Shown: positions 27,971-37,975 of the stretch, piece after piece
Numbering within the stretch: the first letter of the stretch is position 1
How the letters are laid out: each line of letters begins with the position of its first letter
Assembly: GCA_902570035.1 (NCBI GenBank)
Contig: CACFWO010000003.1
Span: 50,503 to 114,502, forward strand
Reading direction: 5' to 3'
Length of the DNA: 64,000 bases
Source: an uncultured SAR86 cluster bacterium
GTDB lineage: Bacteria; Pseudomonadota; Gammaproteobacteria; Magnimaribacterales; AG-339-G14
Notes under the pieces: generated by a model
Database searches by the model: none
What the model was told of the DNA's origin: nothing
What the model saw: only the letters and a program-made list of their open reading frames with translations
Made by a program: the position numbers and the translations under genes

Positions 27971-28743
27971 CAGGATTTAATTTTCTTTTTTTTGAAAGCG
28001 TCCAGTAAGTCTTGTGTTATGTTGGCCAAATCTGACTGATTGAGTTTCTTATAAGCTTCAATTTTGATCTCAAGAGCTTGTTCTACTTGAGAGCTATTGG
28101 GTAGATGTTCAATCACATAATTAGCTCGGTTTAAAGCAGCAACAAAAGCTTTTCTTTCCATATAAAAAGTCGCTACATATATTTCTTTTTTTGCGATCAA
28201 ATTCCTTAAGAAAACCATTCGTTGCCTTGCTTGATCAGCGTAGTCACTGTCTGGAAACCTAAGTAAAAAATCACTCAAGTTGGAAAACGATTTCTTTGCT
28301 TGATTAAGATCTCTTTTCGAGGCCGCATCCTCGAGAATCATATTTGGATTAAAAATAGACATATCGGCTGTGTAACCGGACATTCCTTTCAAATAGTAAG
28401 CGTAATCTACATTTGGATGATTAGGATGTAAGCTAATGAACCTGTCAGCGGCTGATATGGCAGCCTCATAGTTTGCTGATTTAAAATAAGCATAAATAAG
28501 CTCTGACTGAGCTTGCGTGGCAAATCTTCCGAAAGGATATCTTGCCTCAAGCATTTCTAAGCTCATTGCGGCAGCAGCAAAATTTCCAGATCTCAATCTA
28601 TTCTGTGCTTGATCAAATAGTTCTTTTTCAAGTAAGACTCTTTCAATAGTTTCTTCTTTATTTGCACATGATGCGGATAAACCCATCAAGATCAGTAAAA
28701 ATACTAGATTAAAGATAAAATAAAGCTTACTACGAGTTTGCAT
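27970..28743 (-). CDS. bamD: Outer-membrane assembly lipoprotein BamD
   Basis: BamD is the essential lipoprotein of the BAM complex that inserts beta-barrels. Seen: a signal peptide with the acylated Cys26 in LSASCAN, then tandem TPR helices including FAAAAMSLEMLEARYPFGRF, HPNHPNVDYAYYLKGMS and LRFPDSDYADQARQRM. The 257 residues are typical. It is divergent from rluD with a 33-bp gap, as in many gammaproteobacteria. Confidence 0.95.
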   Translation of the reverse strand: MQTRSKLYFIFNLVFLLILMGLSASCANKEETIERVLLEKELFDQAQNRLRSGNFAAAAMSLEMLEARYPFGRFATQAQSELIYAYFKSANYEAAISAADRFISLHPNHPNVDYAYYLKGMSGYTADMSIFNPNMILEDAASKRDLNQAKKSFSNLSDFLLRFPDSDYADQARQRMVFLRNLIAKKEIYVATFYMERKAFVAALNRANYVIEHLPNSSQVEQALEIKIEAYKKLNQSDLANITQDLLDAFKKKKIKS

Positions 28744-28749
28744 CTGCTA

Positions 28750-28755
28750 ATTCTA
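28750..28755 (-). promoter_or_regulatory. -10-like hexamer of bamD
   Basis: On the minus strand TAGAAT (5 of 6) ends 6 nt before the bamD ATG at 28743, in a 33-bp divergent gap. No Shine-Dalgarno is present. This is another candidate leaderless start. Confidence 0.4.
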
Positions 28756-28776
28756 TCTGTTTAAAGATTAAAAAAC

Positions 28777-29736
28777 ATGCCAAAAAAAATTTCAATTAAT
28801 TTCGAGGTCAACGCTGAAGAGTCAGGAAAAAGAATAGATGTAATCGTATCCAAAAGATATCCAGAGTTCTCAAGAATGCAAATTAAAAAGTTTATTGAAC
28901 TAGATTTTTTGTCTATTGATAATCAAACAATTTCCAAAGCGAGCGAAAAAGCTTCAATTGGAAGCAAGATAAATTTATCTGGTCTAATTGATACAGAAGT
29001 TGAAGATCTTCCTGAAGATATTGAAATTGAAATAAAAAAGCGGACAAAGGATTTCATAGTTATAAATAAAGCTCCAGGAATTGTTGTTCATCCTGGCTCA
29101 GGAAATAGATCAGGAACAATTCTCAACAGTTTATTATTTAACTTTCCAGAGCTGGCAGATCTGCCACGAGCCGGAATAATTCATCGTTTAGACAAAGATA
29201 CTTCTGGATTAATGGTTATTGCAAGAAATGAGAAAGCTTATAAACACTTGTCAGATCAAATCTCCTCCAGAACCGTTAAAAGGGGATATGACCTAATTGT
29301 AATTGGAAAAACGTTGAGAGCAGGAACTTTGGACTTCCCAATTGGGAGGCATCGCACGGTGAGAACAAAACAAACAGTTACAGAAAAAGGAAAAGAAGCA
29401 ATTACTAAATTTAAAGTATTAGAATTTTTGGGATTTTACACTTATATCCGAGCTTATTTAGAAACAGGCAGAACTCATCAAATTAGAGTCCATTTCAGCC
29501 ATATTAAACATCCTCTCGTTGGAGATAAAACTTATGGAACAAGTCAAAGATTTGCAAAAAATACTTCAGACGATTTGAAAGATTTTATTATCAAGTTTCC
29601 GAGACAGGCCCTGCATGCTAGAGAACTTTCTTTTATAGATCCCTCGACTAATGAAACAGTTAATTTTGAAAGCGAAATTCCTAAAGATTTTCAAAGTTTA
29701 TTGGATCGTCTAAAAACCAATGAAAACTTGACTTAA
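28777..29736 (+). CDS. rluD: 23S rRNA pseudouridine(1911/1915/1917) synthase
   Basis: RluD makes three pseudouridines in helix 69 of 23S rRNA. Seen: an N-terminal S4 RNA-binding domain (KRIDVIVSKRYPEFSRMQIKK), the catalytic HRLDKDTSGLMVIARN and TGRTHQIRVHF. It has 319 residues. In E. coli and others the pgeF (yfiH) gene follows. Here ilvI is next, 48 bp downstream. Confidence 0.95.
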   Translation: MPKKISINFEVNAEESGKRIDVIVSKRYPEFSRMQIKKFIELDFLSIDNQTISKASEKASIGSKINLSGLIDTEVEDLPEDIEIEIKKRTKDFIVINKAPGIVVHPGSGNRSGTILNSLLFNFPELADLPRAGIIHRLDKDTSGLMVIARNEKAYKHLSDQISSRTVKRGYDLIVIGKTLRAGTLDFPIGRHRTVRTKQTVTEKGKEAITKFKVLEFLGFYTYIRAYLETGRTHQIRVHFSHIKHPLVGDKTYGTSQRFAKNTSDDLKDFIIKFPRQALHARELSFIDPSTNETVNFESEIPKDFQSLLDRLKTNENLT

Positions 29737-29784
29737 AGGCCTCTAGTGTCACAATTCGAATCTTTTTAAAACTGTTTAATAAAT

Positions 29785-31518
29785 ATGAAGAAAGAATCAG
29801 GCGGATCTGCGCTTATCAGAGCTTTGGCAGATGAAAATGTAGACCTTCTCTTTGGATATCCTGGAGGAGCTGCTCTTCATATTTACGATGCAATCTATCA
29901 ACAGGATAAAGTTCAGCATATTTTAGTTAGGCATGAACAGGCTGCAGTCCATGCAGCTGATGGATATGCCAGAGCCACAGGAAAAGTTGGAACTGTTCTT
30001 GTAACATCAGGTCCAGGAGCAACAAACGCAATCACTGGTATTGCAACTGCATATATGGACTCTATTCCATTGGTAGTAATTTCAGGTCAGGTTGCAAGCC
30101 ATTTAATAGGAACAGACGCCTTCCAAGAAACAGATATGATGGGAATATCCCGACCAATCGTAAAACATAGCTTTCTAATTCAAAGTCCAGAAGAGATACC
30201 AGAGGTTGTTAAAAAGGCTTTTATTATTGCGAAAACAGGAAAGCCGGGACCAGTTGTAATTGATGTACCCAAGGATATGACAGATCCGAACCATCTTTTT
30301 GACTATCAGTATCCTAAAGATATAAAGATGAGATCTTATTCAGCTCCCTCTGAAGTAGAAGAAAGTAACGTAGATGAGGCAGTTTCATTATTAGAGAAAG
30401 CAAAAAAGCCTGTTTTATATGCGGGCGGCGGGATCATTCAAGGTAATGCATCTGAGGAACTAAAAAAATTAGCGAAAATCATGAATGCCCCTGTGACAAA
30501 TACACTAATGGGATTGGGAGCCTTTCCTGCAACTCATGAAAACTTTATTGGAATGTTAGGAATGCATGGAACCTATGAAGCTAACATGGCAATGCATGAA
30601 GCTGATTTAATCTTTGCTTTGGGTTCAAGATTCGATGATAGAACTACAAATAATCCTCAGAAATACTCATTAAATGCCAAAAAAATTCACTTAGATTGTG
30701 ATTACGGTTCTATAGAAAAGATCATAAATGTAGATGTATCTCTAAATGGAGATGCTAAAAAGATTCTTAATCAAATTCTCAATAAAATAGATCCAAAAAA
30801 TATTAATAAAGCATCAATAGATCTCTGGAATAATGAGATTCTAAACTGGAGAGAAACTCATGGTCTTAATCATGATCTTCTGGATAAGAAATTTCATCAG
30901 AAGCAAATCCTTCCTCAACAGGTAATACAGTCTCTTTACAAGTCTACAAACGGTAAGGCATTTATAACCTCCGATGTTGGCCAACACCAAATGTTTGCTG
31001 CTCAATATTATAAATTTGATGAACCAAGAAAATGGATTAACTCTGGCGGTCTTGGAACAATGGGATTTGGTCTGCCTTCTGCCATGGGAGTTAAATTTGC
31101 TTTCCCTGATGAGGATGTTGTTTGTGTAACCGGTGAAGGCAGCATTCAAATGTGTATTCAGGAGCTATCTACTTGTATGCAGTATGGACTGCCTGTGAAA
31201 ATAATTAACCTTAATAATAGAGCTTTAGGAATGGTTAAGCAGTGGCAGGATATGCAATACGGTGGAAGGTATTCCAGTATTCTCTACGAAGATTCTTTGC
31301 CTGATTTCGTCAAGCTTGCAGAATCTTATGGACATGTGGGCATGAAGGTAGAGGATATCAGCGAGCTAGAAGAAAGAATGGATGAATGTATTTCCATGAA
31401 AGATAAACTTGTATTCATGGATGTATATGTTGATCCAGATGAGCATGTATACCCAATGCTTGAAGCCGGTGGCAATATGTCTGAAATGCGAGTTAGTAAA
31501 ACTAAAAACACTTTTTAA
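29785..31518 (+). CDS. ilvI: Acetolactate synthase large subunit
   Basis: This ThDP enzyme condenses pyruvate with pyruvate or 2-ketobutyrate at the start of branched-chain amino-acid synthesis. Seen: FGYPGGAALHIYDAIY, HEQAAVHAADGYARATGK with the catalytic Glu, GPGATNAITGIATAYMDS and the ThDP/Mg motif beginning GEGSIQMCIQELSTCMQYG. It has 577 residues. It is followed after 1 nt by ilvH and then ilvC. TTTAAT lies 4 nt before the ATG. Confidence 0.96.
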   Translation: MKKESGGSALIRALADENVDLLFGYPGGAALHIYDAIYQQDKVQHILVRHEQAAVHAADGYARATGKVGTVLVTSGPGATNAITGIATAYMDSIPLVVISGQVASHLIGTDAFQETDMMGISRPIVKHSFLIQSPEEIPEVVKKAFIIAKTGKPGPVVIDVPKDMTDPNHLFDYQYPKDIKMRSYSAPSEVEESNVDEAVSLLEKAKKPVLYAGGGIIQGNASEELKKLAKIMNAPVTNTLMGLGAFPATHENFIGMLGMHGTYEANMAMHEADLIFALGSRFDDRTTNNPQKYSLNAKKIHLDCDYGSIEKIINVDVSLNGDAKKILNQILNKIDPKNINKASIDLWNNEILNWRETHGLNHDLLDKKFHQKQILPQQVIQSLYKSTNGKAFITSDVGQHQMFAAQYYKFDEPRKWINSGGLGTMGFGLPSAMGVKFAFPDEDVVCVTGEGSIQMCIQELSTCMQYGLPVKIINLNNRALGMVKQWQDMQYGGRYSSILYEDSLPDFVKLAESYGHVGMKVEDISELEERMDECISMKDKLVFMDVYVDPDEHVYPMLEAGGNMSEMRVSKTKNTF

Positions 31519-31519
31519 A

Positions 31520-32032
31520 ATGAGTCACATATCGATTTTAATGGAAAACCAACCGGGAGCTCTTTCTAGGGTTGTAGGTTTATTTTCACAAAGAGGTTAC
31601 AACATAGACTCTTTATCTGTGGCTCCTACTAACGATTCATCTTTATCAAGGCTCACCATGGTCGTTAAAGAAGAAGAAAGCGTAATATCTCAAATACTCA
31701 AACAATTAAACAAAGTAATTGATGTTGTAGAAGTTCAGAATCTGTCCGACATTGAATCTGTTTCACTGGAGATTGCTATTGTTAAATTAAAAATTACCGA
31801 GAAAGAAGCAAAAAAAATTATTGAAAGTGCTTTCCCTGTTGTTGGAGAAATTATTAATCACAAAGATGAGTTTGTAATGATTAAACTTATTGGTTCGAAC
31901 CATGAAGTTGATAATTTTCTTCTTTCTTTAAATAAGCAAAAGTTTTTAGAGGTTACCAGATCAGGTCTGCTTGGAATGGGGAAAGGTGAAAACTTTCTCA
32001 TTTCTGAAAGTGAAACTACAATTGAGTATTAG
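31520..32032 (+). CDS. ilvH: Acetolactate synthase regulatory small subunit
   Basis: IlvH activates IlvI and confers valine feedback inhibition. Seen: an N-terminal ACT domain (ISILMENQPGALSRVVGLFS, then QRGYNIDSLSVAPT) and a C-terminal domain ending FLEVTRSGLLGMGKG. I chose ATG 31520 (170 residues), because the frame open from 31409 only runs antisense-free into ilvI coding sequence and would add an unrelated N-terminus. There is 1 nt between ilvI and ilvH. Confidence 0.95.
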   Translation: MSHISILMENQPGALSRVVGLFSQRGYNIDSLSVAPTNDSSLSRLTMVVKEEESVISQILKQLNKVIDVVEVQNLSDIESVSLEIAIVKLKITEKEAKKIIESAFPVVGEIINHKDEFVMIKLIGSNHEVDNFLLSLNKQKFLEVTRSGLLGMGKGENFLISESETTIEY

Positions 32033-33073
<1,041 letters not shown>

Positions 33074-33086
33074 TACCATCGACAGG

Positions 33087-34601
33087 GTGTCAAATAAGAT
33101 ACTCGCCCTCATTTTAGGAATTTCTTTATTTTCCGTTTATCTCTTTTCTATTAACCTTTATCCATTAGTTGATGAAGACGAAGGTGCATTCGCTTCAGCA
33201 ACTTTGACTATGATGGATTCTGGTAATTTTACAAACGTTGAGTTAGCAGGAGAGAGGAGGGATGACAAACCGGTTCTTACCCATTGGTTGCAGGTCATAA
33301 GTTTAAAAACCTTTGGTTTTTCAGAGTTCGCTTTTAGATTACCGAGCGTAATCTTTGGGTTGCTCTGGGCATTCGTAACGTTTTGGTTTACAAAAAAGAT
33401 TTCAAATAAGAGAAATGCTTTTCTAGCATCTTTTTTCGTTCTAGCCAGCCTTGGAGCATCGATTATTATCAAAACAGCAACTGCAGATGGAATATTTAAC
33501 TTTTTTGTGGCTTCAACCACACTTTTGGCATTTTTAGCTTTAAGAGAACAACGGACCAAGTATTTATACTATGCAGCAATTCTTGCAGGCTTTGGCTTTT
33601 TAACAAAAGGACCCGCTATTTTAATCGTGCCTGGAGGGGCATTATTTTTCTGGGCTTGGTGGAATGGATATTTAACTGAAACGTTAAGAAAACTTTTAAA
33701 TCCTTTTTTATGGCTTGTCTTTTTTTGTATTGCATCACCGTGGTTTATCTATTTATATTTAAGCGAAGGCATAGATCCGATACTAGGATTCTTTTTGAAA
33801 CATAACTTTCAAAGGTATACATCGACTTTTGAAGGCCACTCAGGACCATTTTATTACTATCTTGTCATTTTGATTTTATTGGTGGCTCCATTTTGGAATA
33901 GTCTTTTCACGGTAGTCGGTAGAATTAAGACAGACTTCAAGGACAAAACTAAAAGTTTTCTCTGGATTTGGTTTTTATGGGTATTACTCTTTTTTTCAAT
34001 ATCTTCAACTAAGTTACCGCACTATTTGCTTTATGGAATAACTCCACTATTCATATTAATGGCACTTAATTTCAAGCAGCAAAGCAAAAGAATAAATATG
34101 CTAATTTTTATTTCTTTATTGGGCTTCATATCATCTATGCCTTTCATATTAGAAACCCTGGTTTCCTCAGAGAAAGATATTATTTGGAATGTTTTGAGAG
34201 AGGAAATAGAGGTTTTTTTCACTCCAACAAATTTCTTTATTCCAATATTAATTCTTCTAGTCCTTGGAATTGTCTCATTTGTGGTCTTTTCTAAATTTAA
34301 CCAATTTATAATCTCATCTCTATTATTTTTGATTAGTGTTCATTTAATTTTTCTTCCAAGTGCCATAGGACTATTCCAAGATCGATTCAAACAGGCTGGA
34401 TTAAAGGTAAAAGATATGAATAAACCTTTAGCCATGTACAAGATGAACTTTCCCTCATTTGGAGTATATGCAAGAGATACTGCCTATAGAAATCATAATG
34501 ATGGACAAATAATTCTTTTAAGGAGCAATCAAATTGATGAGCTGGGCTCAGTGACAGAAATTTATAATAGGTCGGGTATTTCTGTGGTGATAAAAGAGTG
34601 A
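33087..34601 (+). CDS. ArnT/GT83-like membrane glycosyltransferase (GT-C fold)
   Basis: Such enzymes transfer a sugar from a polyprenyl-phosphate donor on the periplasmic face, to lipid A, glycolipid or protein. Seen: many membrane helices, the GT-C acidic motif after helix 1 (YPLVDEDEGAFASATLTMM), the segment GERRDDKPVLTHWLQ, LTKGPAILIVPGG and TKLPHYLLYGITPL, all typical of ArnT/PMT proteins. GTG at 33087 is my preferred start. TTG at 33054 inside ilvC would add 11 residues. It shares GTGA with the next gene's start. Confidence 0.83.
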   Translation: MSNKILALILGISLFSVYLFSINLYPLVDEDEGAFASATLTMMDSGNFTNVELAGERRDDKPVLTHWLQVISLKTFGFSEFAFRLPSVIFGLLWAFVTFWFTKKISNKRNAFLASFFVLASLGASIIIKTATADGIFNFFVASTTLLAFLALREQRTKYLYYAAILAGFGFLTKGPAILIVPGGALFFWAWWNGYLTETLRKLLNPFLWLVFFCIASPWFIYLYLSEGIDPILGFFLKHNFQRYTSTFEGHSGPFYYYLVILILLVAPFWNSLFTVVGRIKTDFKDKTKSFLWIWFLWVLLFFSISSTKLPHYLLYGITPLFILMALNFKQQSKRINMLIFISLLGFISSMPFILETLVSSEKDIIWNVLREEIEVFFTPTNFFIPILILLVLGIVSFVVFSKFNQFIISSLLFLISVHLIFLPSAIGLFQDRFKQAGLKVKDMNKPLAMYKMNFPSFGVYARDTAYRNHNDGQIILLRSNQIDELGSVTEIYNRSGISVVIKE

Positions 34602-36238
34602 ATCAGCAGCACAAAACAGGATTTATTATCTTTGCTTTGGCGCTGGTTCTGATTGGTTTGAATTATTTAGATCCTGTAGTTGCTCTAAATAATTTTATTT
34701 TTATTGGACTAAATAGTGCGGGAGCTTTTATAAATCAAACAGCTCTCACTTTTCTTACCGAATTTGGTAACGCAGCCGTTCTGCTGATTGCGTCTGTAAT
34801 CCCCATTTATTATTCAAGAAAATTTTTCAGGTTAATCATCTCATCTACACTGATTGGAATCTTGCTCTCGAGGGGATTAAAAATTTTACTGGATATTCCA
34901 AGACCTGGAGCAATCCTGCCAAGAGAGGAATTTTTTGTTATTGAGCCTCTTTTGACTTCTCAATCCGTGCCTTCCGGACACGCATTTAGTCTCTTTTTAT
35001 TTTTCTCTTGTTTGGTTGTCTCAGGCATGATTAAAAAAAATTATTTTGTACTGTTAATTTTCGCCTTTTCACTTATTGCTTCTACAAGGATATTAGTTGG
35101 GGCTCACTGGCCAATGGATATTCTGATTGGGGCTTCTTTGGGTTTTAGCTTGCCTTTACTTTTAGCTTCATTGGCAGATAGATCGTCAAAAATTTTGGAC
35201 ACTTTATATTCGGTATTTTTCATTATTTTATTAAGCGTCGCGCTTTACACAATGCTCATTGGCAATTTTTCTACCTATGATTTTGCAAATGAAATCGGTT
35301 GGTTATACATTCTTATTTTCTTGAGTCCCCTTTTATTTCTTAATTTACTGAAAATAGAGAACATTTTTAGTATTGCTTTAGACTATTTCACCAAAACAAA
35401 GGTATCTCAGAGTAATTTTTTTAAAATCTTTATGCCTTTGCTTATTTCTTCCACATTCATATATTTAATCTATCAATATGGATCTTTTAGTTCCTTTCTT
35501 TTCATGACAGAAAATTTGGATTTTCTCCTAGTGTCCGTTGCATTAGGTCTTTTGGTTTTAAGCCTATTGATAAGGGCTGCTCGAATTAGAAGATTCTTTA
35601 AAAAGGAAACAAAGAGTCTAGGAGTGATGCGAATCACTTTCTTGCATAACTTTTTAAATAATTTCTTACCTATGCGAATTGGAGAATTTTCTTTCCCTTT
35701 GCTTTTGAGAGAATCTTATGGGATCGATAATAAGATATCCCTCAGGGCACTTTTTATTTTCAGGCTAACAGATTTTCTATCAATCATTTTTTTGTTTTTA
35801 TTTGTCTTTCTTAGTTTCTACTATTCTTTAATATTAAATATTTTAATTTTAGCTGGTTGGTACTTGGGAGTAAGCTATTTATTGCAAGAAAGAGATATTA
35901 AAAAAAATCTTTTTGAAAAAATTGAAATTTTGATTTTGTCTTTGTTAGCTTGGTGCATAAAAATATTTGCACTCACTTATCTTCTGTTATCTTTGATTTC
36001 AACAAGCTTAGAAGGTTCTTTCGTTGCCGTTATTTTTGGTGAATTAACATCAATCCTACCTATCCATGGCTTTGCAGGAACGGGGACATATGAGGGAGGC
36101 ATAATATTTGGACTAAATTCTTTTGATAAAAATATTAATATCGATTCAATGATTAGTGCTTCTTTATTGGTCCACTTTACTGTTCTTTTATATAGTCTTA
36201 TCCTTGCAATTGTTTCAATATTCATTAAGAAGACATGA
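34598..36238 (+). CDS. Fusion of PAP2 lipid phosphatase with LPG-synthase-type flippase-like membrane domain
   Basis: Seen: the N-terminal half carries the complete PAP2 signature, K95-x6-R102-P103 (KILLDIPRP), PSGH (125-128), and R164, H170, D174 in TRILVGAHWPMD. The C-terminal half (about 290-546) has many helices with NNFLPMRIGEFSFPLLLRE near 355 and GFAGTGTYEGG near 490, matching the NxxxPxRxGE and GxGxxE features of the lysylphosphatidylglycerol-synthase membrane domain (YbhN/AglD type). No catalytic GNAT-like domain follows. Inferred role: polyprenyl-(pyro)phosphate hydrolysis plus lipid-linked sugar translocation. The start is GTG at 34598. It overlaps both neighbours by 4 nt. Confidence 0.8.
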   Translation: MNQQHKTGFIIFALALVLIGLNYLDPVVALNNFIFIGLNSAGAFINQTALTFLTEFGNAAVLLIASVIPIYYSRKFFRLIISSTLIGILLSRGLKILLDIPRPGAILPREEFFVIEPLLTSQSVPSGHAFSLFLFFSCLVVSGMIKKNYFVLLIFAFSLIASTRILVGAHWPMDILIGASLGFSLPLLLASLADRSSKILDTLYSVFFIILLSVALYTMLIGNFSTYDFANEIGWLYILIFLSPLLFLNLLKIENIFSIALDYFTKTKVSQSNFFKIFMPLLISSTFIYLIYQYGSFSSFLFMTENLDFLLVSVALGLLVLSLLIRAARIRRFFKKETKSLGVMRITFLHNFLNNFLPMRIGEFSFPLLLRESYGIDNKISLRALFIFRLTDFLSIIFLFLFVFLSFYYSLILNILILAGWYLGVSYLLQERDIKKNLFEKIEILILSLLAWCIKIFALTYLLLSLISTSLEGSFVAVIFGELTSILPIHGFAGTGTYEGGIIFGLNSFDKNINIDSMISASLLVHFTVLLYSLILAIVSIFIKKT

Positions 36239-37185
36239 AGACTTATTTAAGCATTGTTGTTCCTGTTTACAACGAGGAAGAAAATATAAAACCTCTCGTC
36301 GATGAAATTTATCAATCGATGGAATCTCTAGACAAAGAATGGGAATTACTCATTGTTGATGATTCAAGCAAAGATAATACTGGGGATATATGTGAATCAA
36401 TTGCCAAAGTAAAAAAAGAAGTCAGGTACCTGCAATTAGGAAGGAATTCAGGGCAAACAGCTGCAATGCAAGCAGGTTTTGACCACGTGCAAGGAAAATA
36501 CATAGCAACTTTGGATGGAGACCTTCAAAACGATCCGAAGGATATTTTAAGACTCTTGAATAGGCTGAAAGAAGAAAAATTGGATTTAATTGTTGGATGG
36601 AGAAAAGACAGAAAAGATCCTTTTCTTAGAAGTCTCATATCAAAGATGGCAAATTCTTTAATAGGCTGGTCGACTGATATTAAGCTCCATGATTACGGAT
36701 GTAGCTTAAAGGTCTACAGAAATAAAACCCTCAAAGCGGTTCAATTGTTCGGTGAAATGCATCGGTTAATTCCTGCTTGGATGAGTCTATATACAGATAA
36801 GGCAAGAATAAGCGAGGAGGTTGTAAATCATAGACCTAGAATTGCTGGCGAGAGTAAGTATGGGTTTGGAAGAATTGCGAGAGTACCTTTGGATTTATTT
36901 TCAATTATTTTTTTCCAAAGATTTTTATCTAAACCAGCACACTTTTTTGGTTTTCCTGGTTTAGTGTTTCTGGGCCTTGGAATAATTATCTTATTTATAT
37001 TAAGTGCCCAAAAAATAATGCTCGGCACAGACCTAGGCGATAGACCTTTATTTTACGGCGGAATACTTTCTGTTGTGTTTGGAACCCAACTTTTAACAAC
37101 CGGATTATTGGCTGAAGTGGTGGTAAGAATTTACTTTTCGAATAAAAACCGTCCTTATGTAATAAGAAGGGATTCCGAGAATTAA
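36235..37185 (+). CDS. GT2 family polyprenyl-phosphate glycosyltransferase (DPM1/ArnC-like)
   Basis: It probably makes a polyprenyl-phosphate sugar on the cytoplasmic face. Seen: a GT2 catalytic domain with SIVVPVYNEEENI, the nucleotide-binding LLIVDDSSKDNTG, the metal motif TLDGDLQNDP (DxD type) and HDYGCSLKVYRN, followed by two C-terminal membrane helices (about residues 240-300) as in ArnC/GtrB-like enzymes. It has 316 residues. The ATGA overlap with the PAP2 fusion makes this the third gene of one cassette. The sugar is unknown. Confidence 0.87.
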   Translation: MKTYLSIVVPVYNEEENIKPLVDEIYQSMESLDKEWELLIVDDSSKDNTGDICESIAKVKKEVRYLQLGRNSGQTAAMQAGFDHVQGKYIATLDGDLQNDPKDILRLLNRLKEEKLDLIVGWRKDRKDPFLRSLISKMANSLIGWSTDIKLHDYGCSLKVYRNKTLKAVQLFGEMHRLIPAWMSLYTDKARISEEVVNHRPRIAGESKYGFGRIARVPLDLFSIIFFQRFLSKPAHFFGFPGLVFLGLGIIILFILSAQKIMLGTDLGDRPLFYGGILSVVFGTQLLTTGLLAEVVVRIYFSNKNRPYVIRRDSEN

Positions 37186-37237
37186 TTTAACTTTATTTAT
37201 TGATAATTGCTTGCTAAGGTTGCATTCCATTTCATAT

Positions 37238-37314
<77 letters not shown>

Positions 37315-37343
37315 AAATACCTATAAATCTTTTTCATTCATAA

Positions 37344-37372
37344 TTGATCTAATTATTGCAGAACAGTAGAAT
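37344..37372 (+). promoter_or_regulatory. Promoter of the redoxin gene, predicting a leaderless mRNA
   Basis: TTGATC (37344-37349), a 17-bp spacer and TAGAAT (37367-37372) precede the ATG at 37380 by 7 nt. There is no Shine-Dalgarno. This is the best-formed two-box promoter among the candidate leaderless starts. Confidence 0.5.
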
Positions 37373-37379
37373 TTCAATC

Positions 37380-37961
37380 ATGGCTTATACTTTGGAAATA
37401 GGACAAGAAGCGCCAGATTTTAATCTTTTAGCAACTGACGAAAAATTTTATAGTCTTTCCAATTACGCATCTTACGAGTTATTAGTCATTTCATTTACTT
37501 GCAACCATTGTCCTTACGTCATCGGATCTGATGAAGCTACTAGAATAAGTGCTGAAAAGTACTTAGAAAAAGGTATCAAATTTGTTTGTATCAACTCTAA
37601 TAGCCCTAATACTTATGAAGAGGATAGCTTTGAAAATATGCAAAATAGAATGAAAGAATTCAATTTCCCTTGGGATTATCTTTGTGATTCAACACAAGAG
37701 ATAGCGCAAACATTTGGAGCGTTGAAAACACCTCACTTTTTTTTATTCAATCAGAGTAGAGAGCTTATTTATACTGGCAGGTCAATAGATAATCCAAAAA
37801 ATCCCTCTTTAGCTTCTCAGAACGATCTTGAAACTGCCATTGATGAACACTTAGGAAATAAAATAATTACTACGCCTATTACCAATCCAATCGGTTGCAA
37901 TATAAAATGGGACGGTAAAGATGCACATTGGATGCCTGCCGAGGCTTGTGATTTAATATAG
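37380..37961 (+). CDS. Thioredoxin-like AhpC/TSA (redoxin) family protein
   Basis: Probably a thiol oxidoreductase or peroxiredoxin-like protein, cytoplasmic because no signal peptide is seen. Seen: GQEAPDFNLLATDEKFYSL at the start, the redox-type motif FTCNHCPYV (CxxC at about residues 42-45) and a cis-proline loop LKTPHFFLF. The start is ATG at 37380 (193 residues). The open frame from a TTG at 37356 would add eight residues. It precedes the enoyl-CoA hydratase gene by 14 nt. Confidence 0.84.
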   Translation: MAYTLEIGQEAPDFNLLATDEKFYSLSNYASYELLVISFTCNHCPYVIGSDEATRISAEKYLEKGIKFVCINSNSPNTYEEDSFENMQNRMKEFNFPWDYLCDSTQEIAQTFGALKTPHFFLFNQSRELIYTGRSIDNPKNPSLASQNDLETAIDEHLGNKIITTPITNPIGCNIKWDGKDAHWMPAEACDLI

Positions 37962-37975
37962 ATTTAGGAGAAATT

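Noticed and set aside
31409..31519. Upstream extension of ilvH
   Set aside because: It overlaps the end of ilvI in another frame, and the ACT domain begins naturally at ATG 31520.
37186..37237. Promoter for tRNA-Ile
   Set aside because: Several TTG- and GATAAT-like strings occur, but none has acceptable spacing of both boxes.
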